Below are positions 43,294 to 55,993 of a stretch of 64,000 nt of DNA, one piece after another. The notes beneath the pieces are model-generated. The model was not told the DNA's origin. It did no database searches and saw nothing but the letters and a program-made list of their open reading frames with translations. The translations under genes were made by a program, and so were the position numbers. Every line of letters begins with the position of its first letter. The stretch's first letter is position 1. Origin of the DNA: JABMQB01 sp963666575 (GTDB lineage: Bacteria; Bacteroidota; Bacteroidia; Bacteroidales; Prolixibacteraceae). The stretch is taken from the NCBI GenBank assembly GCA_963666575.2, contig CAXXYG010000027.1, positions 1-64,000 of the forward strand, read 5' to 3'.

Positions 43294-44892
43294 TTAAGAC
43301 GGCTGTATTTTATTGTTAAACGTGGGTGTTATAATTAAATAATTTACCCCATCAGTAAAGGCAAATAAACAGTAAAAAAAGATAAAAAACGAGCTACCCA
43401 TGTGTGATTCAAAATTTGAATCGGAGAAATTAGAAATAAAAATAAATGCTAAAAAAAGAATAAATAAAAGGTCGTTATAACGTTTTGTTGAAATAATTGG
43501 ATAAACTAGAAAAAACATGATGAGTATAAAGCCGATAAAACCGAACTTCACTAAATAATTAAAATACTGGTTGTGAGATGATGCATAATATTGCTGGCTT
43601 AATTGCGAGTTTTTCTTAAATGACTCACTAAATGCTTTTTTCCAGTTTCCTGTTCCAACACCAAACCAAAAATTTTCGGAAACAATTTGCTTGGCAGCTT
43701 TTAAAAATTCAATCCGCTGTGCAAACGATTGATTATTGGCATACCCTGTGTTTGTATAGATATGGTATTCCCAAATAGTTGTATATATCCGTGGAAAAAG
43801 TGAATACTTCTTTTTATGGAATAAATAATTGCTCATCCCATGTTCAATATTTGCAATATCGGTCTTCGATAGCATCGCAACTCCTTCTGCATCCTTTGTT
43901 ACACCCATTGAGGTTAAATACCTTTTTAAGGTAGCTCCTATACTGTAGCCATTATGATCGAGAGAATCGAATTTAATTTCAGAAATTTTATTCCATTCTT
44001 CCCTTATTTCTATGTCGCACACAAACAAATAAACATAATGCCCATTTTCAACCCATTTACTGTTCAAATTATGTTCGTAAAAGTTACCCCTTGCAGTTTT
44101 CACAGGCAGATTATTTTGATCAATTTTTTCAAAATCATAAAATTGATAAATTACCGTAACAACATAACCAACCGGAATTAACAAAAACACAAATAAATAA
44201 ATCGAAAATAACAACTTCCTTTTTCCTGAAGAATTAAAAATAATAACCAATGCTAATATAAAAACTGAAAATCCAAATGCAATAATTCCTGTAAGCGACT
44301 CCTGAAAAAATAAAAAGATGAATAACAGAATACTTATAAAGGCCACTGGAAATACTAGTTTTTTTAAAATGCTATAATTATAATATAGAGCGAATAGAAC
44401 AATTCCTATAGCTAATATCAGCTGAAAACTAAATCGTATATGAGAGATTAAACCTGCTGCATAAAGGCTTGTAATTGTGGGGTCAATAATCCAATTTAAA
44501 AAAGAATATATTCCTGAAATAAGGACTGAACAAACAAAAACTATCAGCAATTTTTGCTTTTGACCCGAACTAATATTTTTACCAATTAAAAACCCCAGAG
44601 GTAACATCAAAAAAAACAGTGCCTTTTTAATGTCGTAAAGCGCTGTATTTAAATCCTTTGTAAAAATGGCACTAATTAAATAGAGAATAAAAACGGCCGG
44701 AAGTAGAAGTAATACTTTGCGCTCTTTTAAACGTATCAATTTATTTTTGAAACTGTCTTCAATGGTTGCAGATAAGAATACTAACCCAGCCGAAACAGAA
44801 ACCATAAATTCAGATAATGGCAATGAAAACGTAAATAGTAGAAGGGATATGTAAAACCAATTTGTTTTAGCAGAGGTAAAAAATTTCTTCAT
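43294..44892 (-). CDS. O-antigen ligase family (Wzy/WaaL-like) membrane protein
   Basis: The 532-residue protein has about ten transmembrane helices and a large periplasmic loop (about residues 235-385). The O-antigen ligase/polymerase motif is FGVGTGNWKKAFSESFKKNSQLSQQYYASSHNQYFNYLVKFGFIGF, with the conserved histidine in SSHNQY. Such proteins join or polymerise polysaccharide chains on the outside of the inner membrane. The large insert before this motif is longer than usual. No other glycan gene adjoins it, so it may serve a separate locus. It ends the accessory region before the rRNA operon. Confidence 0.8.
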   Translation of the reverse strand: MKKFFTSAKTNWFYISLLLFTFSLPLSEFMVSVSAGLVFLSATIEDSFKNKLIRLKERKVLLLLPAVFILYLISAIFTKDLNTALYDIKKALFFLMLPLGFLIGKNISSGQKQKLLIVFVCSVLISGIYSFLNWIIDPTITSLYAAGLISHIRFSFQLILAIGIVLFALYYNYSILKKLVFPVAFISILLFIFLFFQESLTGIIAFGFSVFILALVIIFNSSGKRKLLFSIYLFVFLLIPVGYVVTVIYQFYDFEKIDQNNLPVKTARGNFYEHNLNSKWVENGHYVYLFVCDIEIREEWNKISEIKFDSLDHNGYSIGATLKRYLTSMGVTKDAEGVAMLSKTDIANIEHGMSNYLFHKKKYSLFPRIYTTIWEYHIYTNTGYANNQSFAQRIEFLKAAKQIVSENFWFGVGTGNWKKAFSESFKKNSQLSQQYYASSHNQYFNYLVKFGFIGFILIMFFLVYPIISTKRYNDLLFILFLAFIFISNFSDSNFESHMGSSFFIFFYCLFAFTDGVNYLIITPTFNNKIQPS

Positions 44893-44949
44893 TCAAAAGC
44901 CAGTTTACTAATCTGAACGTTGTTGCTCTCAAAAATATTGTAAAAATTT

Positions 44950-44988
44950 TTAAAAACAAAAAGCCCCGGCTCAAAAGAACCAGGGCTT
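44950..44988 (-). terminator. Intrinsic terminator of the rRNA operon
   Basis: On the minus strand a stem formed by AAGCCCTGGTTC and GAGCCGGGGCTT (with two G-U pairs) around TTTT is followed by a T-rich tail. It lies immediately after the 3' end of 5S rRNA. Confidence 0.92.
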
Positions 44989-44993
44989 GGAAA

Positions 44994-45104
<111 letters not shown>

Positions 45105-45231
45105 AATCTTTAAGGCTTACTCTCCGAATAACCGGAGCCAACTTTAAGTGCCTTGCGGGCGTATATACCCAATAACTTTAGGCATGCTGGAATAGCAAAA
45201 AACATGTTCAATAAATTACGAAAACCTACTT

Positions 45232-48038
<2,807 letters not shown>

Positions 48039-48342
48039 ACGTAGAATTCTCGTATCTTTACTTTACTTCAACAATTTCTTGTTATCGTTTTTTACTAATA
48101 TTTCCAACATGCCAAAGAACTTTATAACTAATAATTGCCTCACAATAATTACCGCCAAGTACTTTAATGTACTTTCCTGCATTACCGATTAACTTTTAGT
48201 TAAACGTGGGTATTTTTGGGCTCGAACCAAACTATATATGCCCCGGCGGCATACCCTAAATTCCATTATTTCAATTTGAACGTTGCTTTAAACTGTAACA
48301 GTTAAAGGCTTTTTTTGTTTTTCAACTTTTACCCTCTTTTTG
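48039..48342 (-). other. 23S-tRNA internal transcribed spacer
   Basis: The 304 bases between the 5' end of 23S and tRNA-Ala hold no gene. They are AT-rich, as expected for an rRNA leader/processing region whose halves would pair with sequence on the far side of 23S. No other tRNA is seen in it. Confidence 0.7.
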
Positions 48343-48416
48343 TGGAGAATAAGGGAGTCGAACCCTTGACCTCCTGCGTGCAAGGCAGGCGCTCTAGCCA
48401 ACTGAGCTAATCCCCC
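48343..48416 (-). tRNA. tRNA-Ala (TGC anticodon)
   Basis: The 74-base cloverleaf on the minus strand begins GGGGGATTAGCTCAG. The anticodon loop is CTTGCAC (anticodon TGC), the T-arm contains GGTTCGACTCC, and the acceptor closes with G-U pairs and a discriminator A. The CCA is not encoded. It lies in the rRNA spacer next to tRNA-Ile. Confidence 0.95.
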
Positions 48417-48496
48417 GGATTCCAGTTTGCAATTGCCAGTTTACAGTTTGCAGATTTTTTACTGCCTACTGCCTCTGCCTACCGGTTACTGGGCTG

Positions 48497-48570
48497 TAGT
48501 CCCGCCCAGACTTGAACTGGGGACCCCTACATTATCAGTGTAGTGCTCTAACCAGCTGAGCTACGGGACT
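48497..48570 (-). tRNA. tRNA-Ile (GAT anticodon)
   Basis: The 74-base cloverleaf on the minus strand begins AGTCCCGTAGCTCAG, with the loop CTGATAA (anticodon GAT) and the T-arm AGTTCAAGTCTGG. The acceptor stem AGTCCCG/CGGGACT is perfect. This is the first of the two spacer tRNAs after 16S. Confidence 0.96.
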
Positions 48571-48746
48571 GTCTTTAAGAATTGTGTGTTGTTGGGTGTT
48601 GAATTATGGATTGTGTAAAATACCTAATCCTCGTTCCCCGATCCATAACAACTATCCTCAATTCTTCAATCCCTATTATATAATAATAAGATAAAAAAAA
48701 GCAGGTAAAGAAAAAACCTAAGCAAACAAAAGCACCTTCGCTCCAG

Positions 48747-50268
<1,522 letters not shown>

Positions 50269-50493
50269 AATTATAAAAAGTTAAATATCTCTCGCTTAGG
50301 TGCTTGCTTTGTTTTACTCAAAAGGTTTTTTCTTGTTTTACCTTGCTTTTTTTTATCTTATCTCAATACTACAAAGAACTCATAAAAAATCAGCACCTAT
50401 TTTTAAATAATCCTAAATGCTGAATAATCTTCCATTTTAATATTTTCCGCGACTCTAAAACCAACCGTTGTTGGTTATTTATTTTCGGGGTGG

Positions 50494-50525
50494 CAAAGAT
50501 AGATATTGAATATTTACCCTCCAAA
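50494..50525 (-). promoter_or_regulatory. rRNA promoter P1 (proximal), Bacteroidota type
   Basis: On the minus strand: TTTG (complement of 50522-50525), a 20-base gap, then TATCTTTG (complement of 50494-50501). This matches the Bacteroidota consensus TTTG / TAnnTTTG. The region immediately upstream on the minus strand has AGTTCAAAAAAAGC, shared with P2, which looks like an A-tract UP-like element. It is about 226 bases before the mature 16S. Confidence 0.75.
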
Positions 50526-50674
50526 TTTTTTGAAGCTTTTTTTGAACTTTTTTTTCGACGGCTTAAAATCCCTTAAACCTCTTAAAATACTGGCCTTATA
50601 CAAAAACCAATCCTTTTTTAACTCCTCTAATTACCCCCTTAAATATGTCGTAGAACTTGCTCTTAAAGCGGCTG

Positions 50675-50705
50675 CAAATGTAAGCACCTTTTTTGATTCT
50701 CCAAA
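50675..50705 (-). promoter_or_regulatory. rRNA promoter P2 (middle), Bacteroidota type
   Basis: On the minus strand: TTTG (complement of 50702-50705), exactly 19 bases, then TACATTTG (complement of 50675-50682), followed by GCAGCCGCTTT. The same TTTG spacing and the GCAGCCGCTTT downstream block recur in P3. Confidence 0.8.
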
Positions 50706-50843
50706 TGTTTTCTGGCTTTTTTTGAACTTTATTTTTTAACCCTGTTAATGGACTAAAAACAAAACCCTTTTTACCGTATTACAACACTCGTTACTCAAAA
50801 ATGTTTTTACATCAACAACTCACAGAACTTCCAAAAGCGGCTG

Positions 50844-50874
50844 CAAAAGTAATCGCTTATTTTGAGTTTCCAAA
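50844..50874 (-). promoter_or_regulatory. rRNA promoter P3 (distal), Bacteroidota type
   Basis: On the minus strand: TTTG (complement of 50871-50874), exactly 19 bases, then TACTTTTG (complement of 50844-50851), followed by GCAGCCGCTTTTGG. Near-identity with P2 in the -33, spacing, -7 and following sequence supports a real duplication of a promoter unit. Confidence 0.8.
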
Positions 50875-51145
50875 TTTATTATTGAAAAAAATAATGCCTT
50901 TAGCCAACCCAATACACCAACTCGCTGTAAATCAATTTTAAATGAATGAATCTTTTTAGTAAAGATTTATGGCTACACTCTTGAACAGGATGTACACTAT
51001 GGTGCCGGGGTTAATAGAAGCAATAATTAAATCCAATATTAAAAAATTTATATCTCTTATACACTAACCGATAACTGAACCATTTACTACAACTACTAAA
51101 ACCACTTTGAAACAACAACCAATATTAAACAAACGTTATGTCATT

Positions 51146-51154
51146 ATATTATAT
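51146..51154. repeat. Left 9-base target duplication of the IS4-type element
   Basis: ATATTATAT directly before the inverted repeat of the IS4-type element at 51155. The same nine bases follow the right end at 54117-54125. This is the expected target-site duplication, although the sequence is itself AT-rich and quasi-palindromic. Confidence 0.7.
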
Positions 51155-51283
51155 CACTAGTGGGCATTAAAAAATAATATACGTTCTTTGAAATTCTTTG
51201 TTAATCGTATTTGTAGTATTTTTATGTAGCGTGACGATTTGAAATGAAATTATGGATTTTTGTTTTCAAACAAACATTAATCT

Positions 51284-52453
51284 ATGAATCAAGGCAAATA
51301 TATCTTCGCTCAACTTACAGATTTCCTACCCATGAGAATTTTCGACAGGATTGTCAGAAAATACAACGGGAATAAATATGTTAGGTCATTTACATGTTGG
51401 AACCAACTGCTCTGCATGGTCTTTGGACAACTTACTTCCAGAGATAGCATGAGAGATTTAATGCTTAGTCTTGAAGCACATAAATCAAAATATTACCATC
51501 TTGGTTTTAGCACAACCGTATCCCGCAGGAATCTGGGTACTTCTAATGAAAAACGTAGTTATAAAATCTTTGAAGAATTTGCTTATGTTTTAATTGAAGA
51601 AGCTCGTAAAAGTTGTTATAAATCTGAATTTGAGATTAATATTGAAGGTAATGTTTACGCATTTGATTCATCTACTATTGATCTCTGCCTTAGTGTATTT
51701 TGGTGGGCTGAGTTTCGTAAATATAAAGGAGGAATAAAACTTCACACTTTATATGATGTCAAGACATCAATACCGGCTTTTATTTATATCTCAAATGCCA
51801 AAATGCATGATGTCAAAGCATTGGATTTTATCACATATGAAGCAGGAAGCTTTTATGTTATAGACAAAGCATACATTGACTAAAAAAGGCTGTACTATTT
51901 ACATCAACAAGGAGCTTTCTTTGTTACCAGGGCAAAAACTAATATGCGGTTTAATCGGATGTATTCCAAATCAATTGACAAAACAACAGGGGTGAAATAC
52001 GATCAAATCGGTAAGCTTGAAACATATTATCCTAGTAGAGATTATCCTGAAAAGCTTCGACGGGTCAAGTATTATGATCCCGAAAGCAATAAGGAATTTA
52101 TTTTTCTCACAAATAATATGAATCTTACGCCATTAGAAATAGCTTTCTTATACAAGAAACGCTGGGAGGTAGAATTATTTTTCAAATGGATGAAACAACA
52201 TCTAAAGATCAAATCCTTTTGGGGAACTACTATAAATGCTGTAAAGATCCAAGTTTATTGTGCCATCATCGCTTATTGCCTGGTTGCCATTATTGGTAAC
52301 AAATTGAAAGTAAACCGCTCAATCTACGAAATCCTACAAATTTTGAGCATATCTCTACTCGACAAAACTCCTGTAAAAGAAGTACTTAAAAGTTGCGATT
52401 ACAAAAATGTCAAAGAACAAAAAAATAAACAGTTAATAATCAGTGGGTCCTGA
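51284..52453 (+). pseudogene. IS4-family transposase with an in-frame stop codon
   Basis: About 390 codons in one frame with a single TAA at 51881-51883. The N-terminal DUF4372 domain reads MNQGKYIFAQLTDFLPMRIFDRIVRKYNGNKYVRSFTCWNQLLCMVFGQLTSRDSMRDLM. DDE elements follow: the first aspartate in YAFDSSTIDLC, the second in YVIDKAYID, and a C-terminal YREK-type segment KKRWEVELFFKWMKQHLKIKSFWGTT. The stop lies just after the second aspartate motif and is one base from a tyrosine codon. The IS1634-type insertion changed only the last residue: GF-stop became GS-stop. It is a disabled copy unless recoded. Confidence 0.85.
52430..52447. repeat. Left copy of the 18-base target duplication of the IS1634-type element
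   Basis: CAGTTAATAATCAGTGGG, identical to 54080-54097 on the other side of the inserted element. A duplication of 18 bases fits the unusually long, variable duplications known for the IS1634 family. Confidence 0.9.
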
Positions 52454-54079
52454 CTTCTGACGATTAGTGCGGTAGCAATTTCCATTTTGATATCAACTTT
52501 GCTAATGGGGTTTCCAAAATTTCTTTGGTAGGTGACCTGAAGATAAATGTTTCCTTTGTTACGCGGTCTTGTATATGGGTTTCAGTAATGTTCATTACAA
52601 GAAAGCGTATTTCCCTAAGCGATAGCTTGGTTGTTAAGTCCAGGTATTTTTCTACTATCAATGCAACAAAACAAATCAATATATGGGCCCTAATTGCATC
52701 ATGCTTTTGATGATAAATAGGCCGTGCCTGTAAGTCAAACTTGCTCATTCGGAATGATTGTTCTACATGCCATAGTTGGTGATAGCGTGATATTACTAGC
52801 TCGTTAGATAATTGTTGCTCAGATAAGTCGGTACAATATCCCTTTATTCCCAGCAATAACCTTCTTTTTTCAATTAATGCGGTATTCAGTTCTATTTTCT
52901 CTTTGGAGACCTTTCTGATAAACTTGGCCCTGACTTTCAGGGATTGTTTGGCTACCAATTCTTCAGCTTTTTGAACAAGCTTGTTAAAATCATACAACTC
53001 CTTCTTATACCGTTTGGTTGAAAAATCACAAACCAAATCACCATGTATCGAAGAGAAACGGGCCTTTGTGCCATGGTTCCCATCCAGTGTATTGTGAATA
53101 CGTTTTACTAAATCAAGGTTCGCATTGGCCAACCGTGCACCGACAATGTATGATATTTCCTTTTCCCTGAGTTCAGAAAGCCTCTGTTCATCGAGCATGG
53201 CTGCATCTGCCACAATAATAGGTTTAACCTGGGGGTGTCCTGCAATAAACCGTTCAACTATCGGCAGCATGGTTTTTCCTTCAAAGGTGTTTCCGGCAAA
53301 AACCTCGTACGACAAAGGAAAACCCGATTGAGTTACCAAAAGCCCGATTACTATTTGAGGCTGTTGTGATTTATTGTCTTTTGAGAACCCCTGTATTCTA
53401 AAATCATCGGCTTTAAAGGATTCAAAATAAAGAGTGGTTACATCGTACAGAACAAAATAGAAGGGCTCCTTAAATTTCTTTTGGGCAACATTATAGGCGC
53501 AATGCTCAATGTCGGCCTTATAGTTTGTTAATTTAGGGATATTGCGATAAATGCGTTGTGAGTACTGTATCCCAAAATAGTGTTGTAATAGTTCTATCGA
53601 CCGCAGTTTCGAAGCTGGTTCAATTAACCTGATAATAGCAAAATCAAGTAATAACCGGGGCAAATGGGACAACTCACATTCATCAAGGCAGCTCATGAAA
53701 AAACGAAAAGCAAAATGGTGTGTTACTCCTATGCAATCAGCCCTATCGACCAATAATATCTTTTGTTTCTGGTCCGGGAATAAGGATAATTGCCCGGAAT
53801 GCCCTTCAATCCACTCAAAGGCCTTTTTACGTAAAGCTTGAACTTCTATATCGTCCTTTCCACTACCTATATGTTTGATAATAATGGAACGGTGAGCAAC
53901 ATATTGCACCACTTGCAAGGCAATTGAGCCTGACCTGGTTTTTACTTTTCGTACCGAATACATACCACAAAAGTACGCGTTAGTGCGGTATTTTCATATA
54001 TACAAAATCACAACATTCTCAATATCTGTGAATTATATCTTTGAATCTTGTCTTTTTTTGATAGCGTCAGAAGTCAGGA
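52448..54079 (-). mobile_element. IS1634-family insertion sequence
   Basis: A 1632-base element bounded by perfect 15-base inverted repeats (left TCCTGACTTCTGACG at 52448-52462; right CGTCAGAAGTCAGGA at 54065-54079). It is flanked by an 18-base direct repeat of target sequence. It carries one transposase gene on the minus strand. Ends, target duplication and an intact gene suggest a recent insertion, into the last codons of an IS4-type transposase. Confidence 0.93.
52464..53963 (-). CDS. IS1634-family transposase
   Basis: The 499-residue DDE transposase fills nearly the whole element. It opens MYSVRKVKTRSGSIALQVVQYVAHRSIIIKHIGSGKDDIEVQALRKKAFEWIEGHSGQLSLF, the family's typical start. Its catalytic core includes YFVLYDVTTLYFESFK (first D), PIIVADAAMLDEQRLSELREKEISYIVGAR (second D region), and the C-terminal HQLWHVEQSFRMSKFDLQARPIYHQKHDAIRAHILICF, which carries the E. 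It has no internal stop or frameshift. Its stop lies two bases from the left inverted repeat, and the start is just inside the right repeat. Confidence 0.95.
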   Translation of the reverse strand: MYSVRKVKTRSGSIALQVVQYVAHRSIIIKHIGSGKDDIEVQALRKKAFEWIEGHSGQLSLFPDQKQKILLVDRADCIGVTHHFAFRFFMSCLDECELSHLPRLLLDFAIIRLIEPASKLRSIELLQHYFGIQYSQRIYRNIPKLTNYKADIEHCAYNVAQKKFKEPFYFVLYDVTTLYFESFKADDFRIQGFSKDNKSQQPQIVIGLLVTQSGFPLSYEVFAGNTFEGKTMLPIVERFIAGHPQVKPIIVADAAMLDEQRLSELREKEISYIVGARLANANLDLVKRIHNTLDGNHGTKARFSSIHGDLVCDFSTKRYKKELYDFNKLVQKAEELVAKQSLKVRAKFIRKVSKEKIELNTALIEKRRLLLGIKGYCTDLSEQQLSNELVISRYHQLWHVEQSFRMSKFDLQARPIYHQKHDAIRAHILICFVALIVEKYLDLTTKLSLREIRFLVMNITETHIQDRVTKETFIFRSPTKEILETPLAKLISKWKLLPH

Positions 54080-54097
54080 CAGTTAATAATCAGTGGG
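54080..54097. repeat. Right copy of the 18-base target duplication
   Basis: CAGTTAATAATCAGTGGG again; the native IS4 reading frame resumes here and runs on to TTT TAA (stop at 54101-54103). Confidence 0.9.
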
Positions 54098-54116
54098 TTT
54101 TAAGCGCCCACTAGTG

Positions 54117-54125
54117 ATATTATAT
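54117..54125. repeat. Right 9-base target duplication of the IS4-type element
   Basis: ATATTATAT, matching 51146-51154. Confidence 0.7.
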
Positions 54126-54130
54126 AAAAC

Positions 54131-54158
54131 AAAAATGCCGGATGATATCCGGCATTTC
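54131..54158 (-). terminator. Intrinsic terminator after the acyl-CoA dehydrogenase gene
   Basis: On the minus strand AATGCCGGAT pairs with ATCCGGCATT around a 2-base to 4-base turn, followed by a short T run. It lies 29 bases beyond the stop codon at 54188. Confidence 0.85.
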
Positions 54159-54187
54159 CATTCAAACAGAGTAAATCTTTCTATATC

Positions 54188-55963
54188 TTAAAAACAATAT
54201 TTGTTTTCTTCGATCATTTTGTTGGCAATGTTACGTCGGGCATTTTTAACATTAACACCTTTTGCGCAGCTATAATGTTTGATACCTTTCAAAAATAGTT
54301 TTCGTTCCTCCTCATCTTCAATAAATGAATTGACACAATCTTTTGCCTCTTTACGAATGTATTCTGATGCATCATACACCAACACATCTAACATGTCTTT
54401 ATTAAATTCGGCATCCATTCCAAGAACCTGCTCTTTTTTCTGGACACGTAGCATTGTAGATTCAGTTATATACACATTCATTACAATATTGGCGATGTTA
54501 TTCAGGATCTCCTGCTCCTCCATCATTTTACGGCCAAACTTGGCAGAAACGGCTTGCAGTAACATTTTAGCAATTGCTTTAAAATTGCTGATGGTTGCTT
54601 TTTTATTTTCATAATATCCTTCAACACAACAGCTGCAACCTTCCAAATTGGCTAAACCTGCAACAATCGCTTCGCCTTGTCCATATAAGTCATAATCCTT
54701 TTTAGCCCCCCGTTTATTCAAAGTATCAATTAAAACCAAACGGTTGATCTCGTTAGTTCCTTCAAAAATTCGGTTGATTCGAGAATCGCGGTACCCGCGT
54801 TCAATTGGCATTTCGGCAGAATACCCCATACCTCCATGAATCTGGACACCTTCATCAACTACATAATCCAAAGCTTCCGAACCATATACTTTTAAGATGG
54901 CAGCTTCAATGGCATACTCTTCAAAAGCTTTAACTATAGCTTGCTCCTTACTCATTTGATCGATATGTGTTCCAACAAATTCATCGACATTCCGAGCTGC
55001 ACGATAAACTGCAGATTCATTTGCAAAAGTACGAATTGCCTGTTCAGCCAGTTTGTATTTTATTGCGCCAAAATTTGAGATTTCTTTTCCAAACTGTTTA
55101 CGTTCGTTTGAATAATTAACAGACTGGTCGATTGCCATTTTAGCGGCACCAATTACACTACCTCCTAATTTGATACGCCCCATATGCAAAATATCTAACG
55201 CAATACGAAATCCTTTACCACGGTCCCAAATTAAATTTTCGACAGGAACTGGTGTGTTTTCAAAAAATATCTGCCTTGTTGAAGAACCTTTGATACCTAA
55301 TTTTTTCTCTTCGGCATTAAAACTAATTCCCGCAAAATTACGCTCGACAATAAATGCACTTAAAACACGGTCGTTATCTATTTTAGCAAAAACAGTAAAT
55401 ACATCACCAAAACCGGTGTTTGTAATCCACATTTTTTGGCCATTCAGAAGGTAATGTTTTCCATCTTCGCTTAAAGTGGCTTTGGTTTTCCCTGAATTGG
55501 CATCAGATCCTGCACCTGGCTCAGTTAAACAATAAGCACCAGTCCATTCGCCAGATGTAAGTTTTGGGAGGTATTTTTGTTTTTGTTGGTCGTCTCCAAA
55601 ATAAAGAATTGGCATTGAACCAATACCTGTATGGCATGAATAAGTTACAGCAAATGAATAAGCCGAGCCCATTACTTCGCTTGCTAACATTGATGTAGTA
55701 AATGATTGCCCGAATCCTTCAAATTCCTCGGGTGTAGAAATACCAAGAAGGCCAAGTTCGCCAGCTTTCTTAAGTAATCCATGAGCAAAACCTTCTTCCT
55801 GACTATCAATCCGGTCAAGATTTGGCATAACTTCTGTATCTAAAAAGTCACGGCATGTTTCAGCAATCATCCGCTGTTCTTCATCAAATTCCTCAGGGAT
55901 AAAGATATCTTTGGCTTCAAGGTCATTCACCATAAATTCGCCACCCTTAACAACTTTTTCCAT
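54188..55963 (-). CDS. Acyl-CoA dehydrogenase (long form)
   Basis: The 591-residue FAD enzyme oxidises acyl-CoA to enoyl-CoA and gives its electrons to ETF. The N-terminal segment AETCRDFLDTEVMPNLDRID leads the first helical domain; AYCLTEPGAGSDANSGKTKA and YLLNGQKMWITNTGFGDVFTVFAKID are the flavin-binding beta domain. The YGSEALDYVVDEGVQIHGGMGYSAEMPIERGYRDSRINRIFEGTNEINR segment carries the catalytic glutamate (IFEGTNE). A C-terminal extension of about 200 residues is as in the VLCAD/ACAD9-like class. It is the last gene of a five-gene minus-strand set with the ETF and Fe-S membrane genes. Confidence 0.93.
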   Translation of the reverse strand: MEKVVKGGEFMVNDLEAKDIFIPEEFDEEQRMIAETCRDFLDTEVMPNLDRIDSQEEGFAHGLLKKAGELGLLGISTPEEFEGFGQSFTTSMLASEVMGSAYSFAVTYSCHTGIGSMPILYFGDDQQKQKYLPKLTSGEWTGAYCLTEPGAGSDANSGKTKATLSEDGKHYLLNGQKMWITNTGFGDVFTVFAKIDNDRVLSAFIVERNFAGISFNAEEKKLGIKGSSTRQIFFENTPVPVENLIWDRGKGFRIALDILHMGRIKLGGSVIGAAKMAIDQSVNYSNERKQFGKEISNFGAIKYKLAEQAIRTFANESAVYRAARNVDEFVGTHIDQMSKEQAIVKAFEEYAIEAAILKVYGSEALDYVVDEGVQIHGGMGYSAEMPIERGYRDSRINRIFEGTNEINRLVLIDTLNKRGAKKDYDLYGQGEAIVAGLANLEGCSCCVEGYYENKKATISNFKAIAKMLLQAVSAKFGRKMMEEQEILNNIANIVMNVYITESTMLRVQKKEQVLGMDAEFNKDMLDVLVYDASEYIRKEAKDCVNSFIEDEEERKLFLKGIKHYSCAKGVNVKNARRNIANKMIEENKYCF

Positions 55964-55993
55964 AATTATTTAGTTTTATAAATTTTATCGGTT

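Larger units (their letters stand above)
50269..51145. other. rRNA operon leader and upstream region, no gene
   Basis: No protein gene is evident. The first 200 bases (50269-50490) are the transcribed leader of the rRNA operon. Three similar promoter units follow on the minus strand (50494-50874), each with A-rich sequence upstream. Beyond 50940 the frame YGYTLEQDVHYGAGVNRSNN ends in a stop near 51030. This might be the tail of a lost gene but is too short to call. Confidence 0.6.
51155..54116 (+). mobile_element. IS4-type insertion sequence, interrupted by an IS1634-type element
   Basis: The ends share the inverted repeat CACTAGTGGGC (left 51155-51165, right as the complement of 54106-54116), followed by imperfect continuation TTAAAA. 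Nine-base direct repeats flank the whole. Its transposase gene (51284-52453, then the native stop at 54101-54103) is split off from its 3' end by the other element. Without the 1632-base and 18-base insertions, the native element would be about 1.3 kb. Confidence 0.85.
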
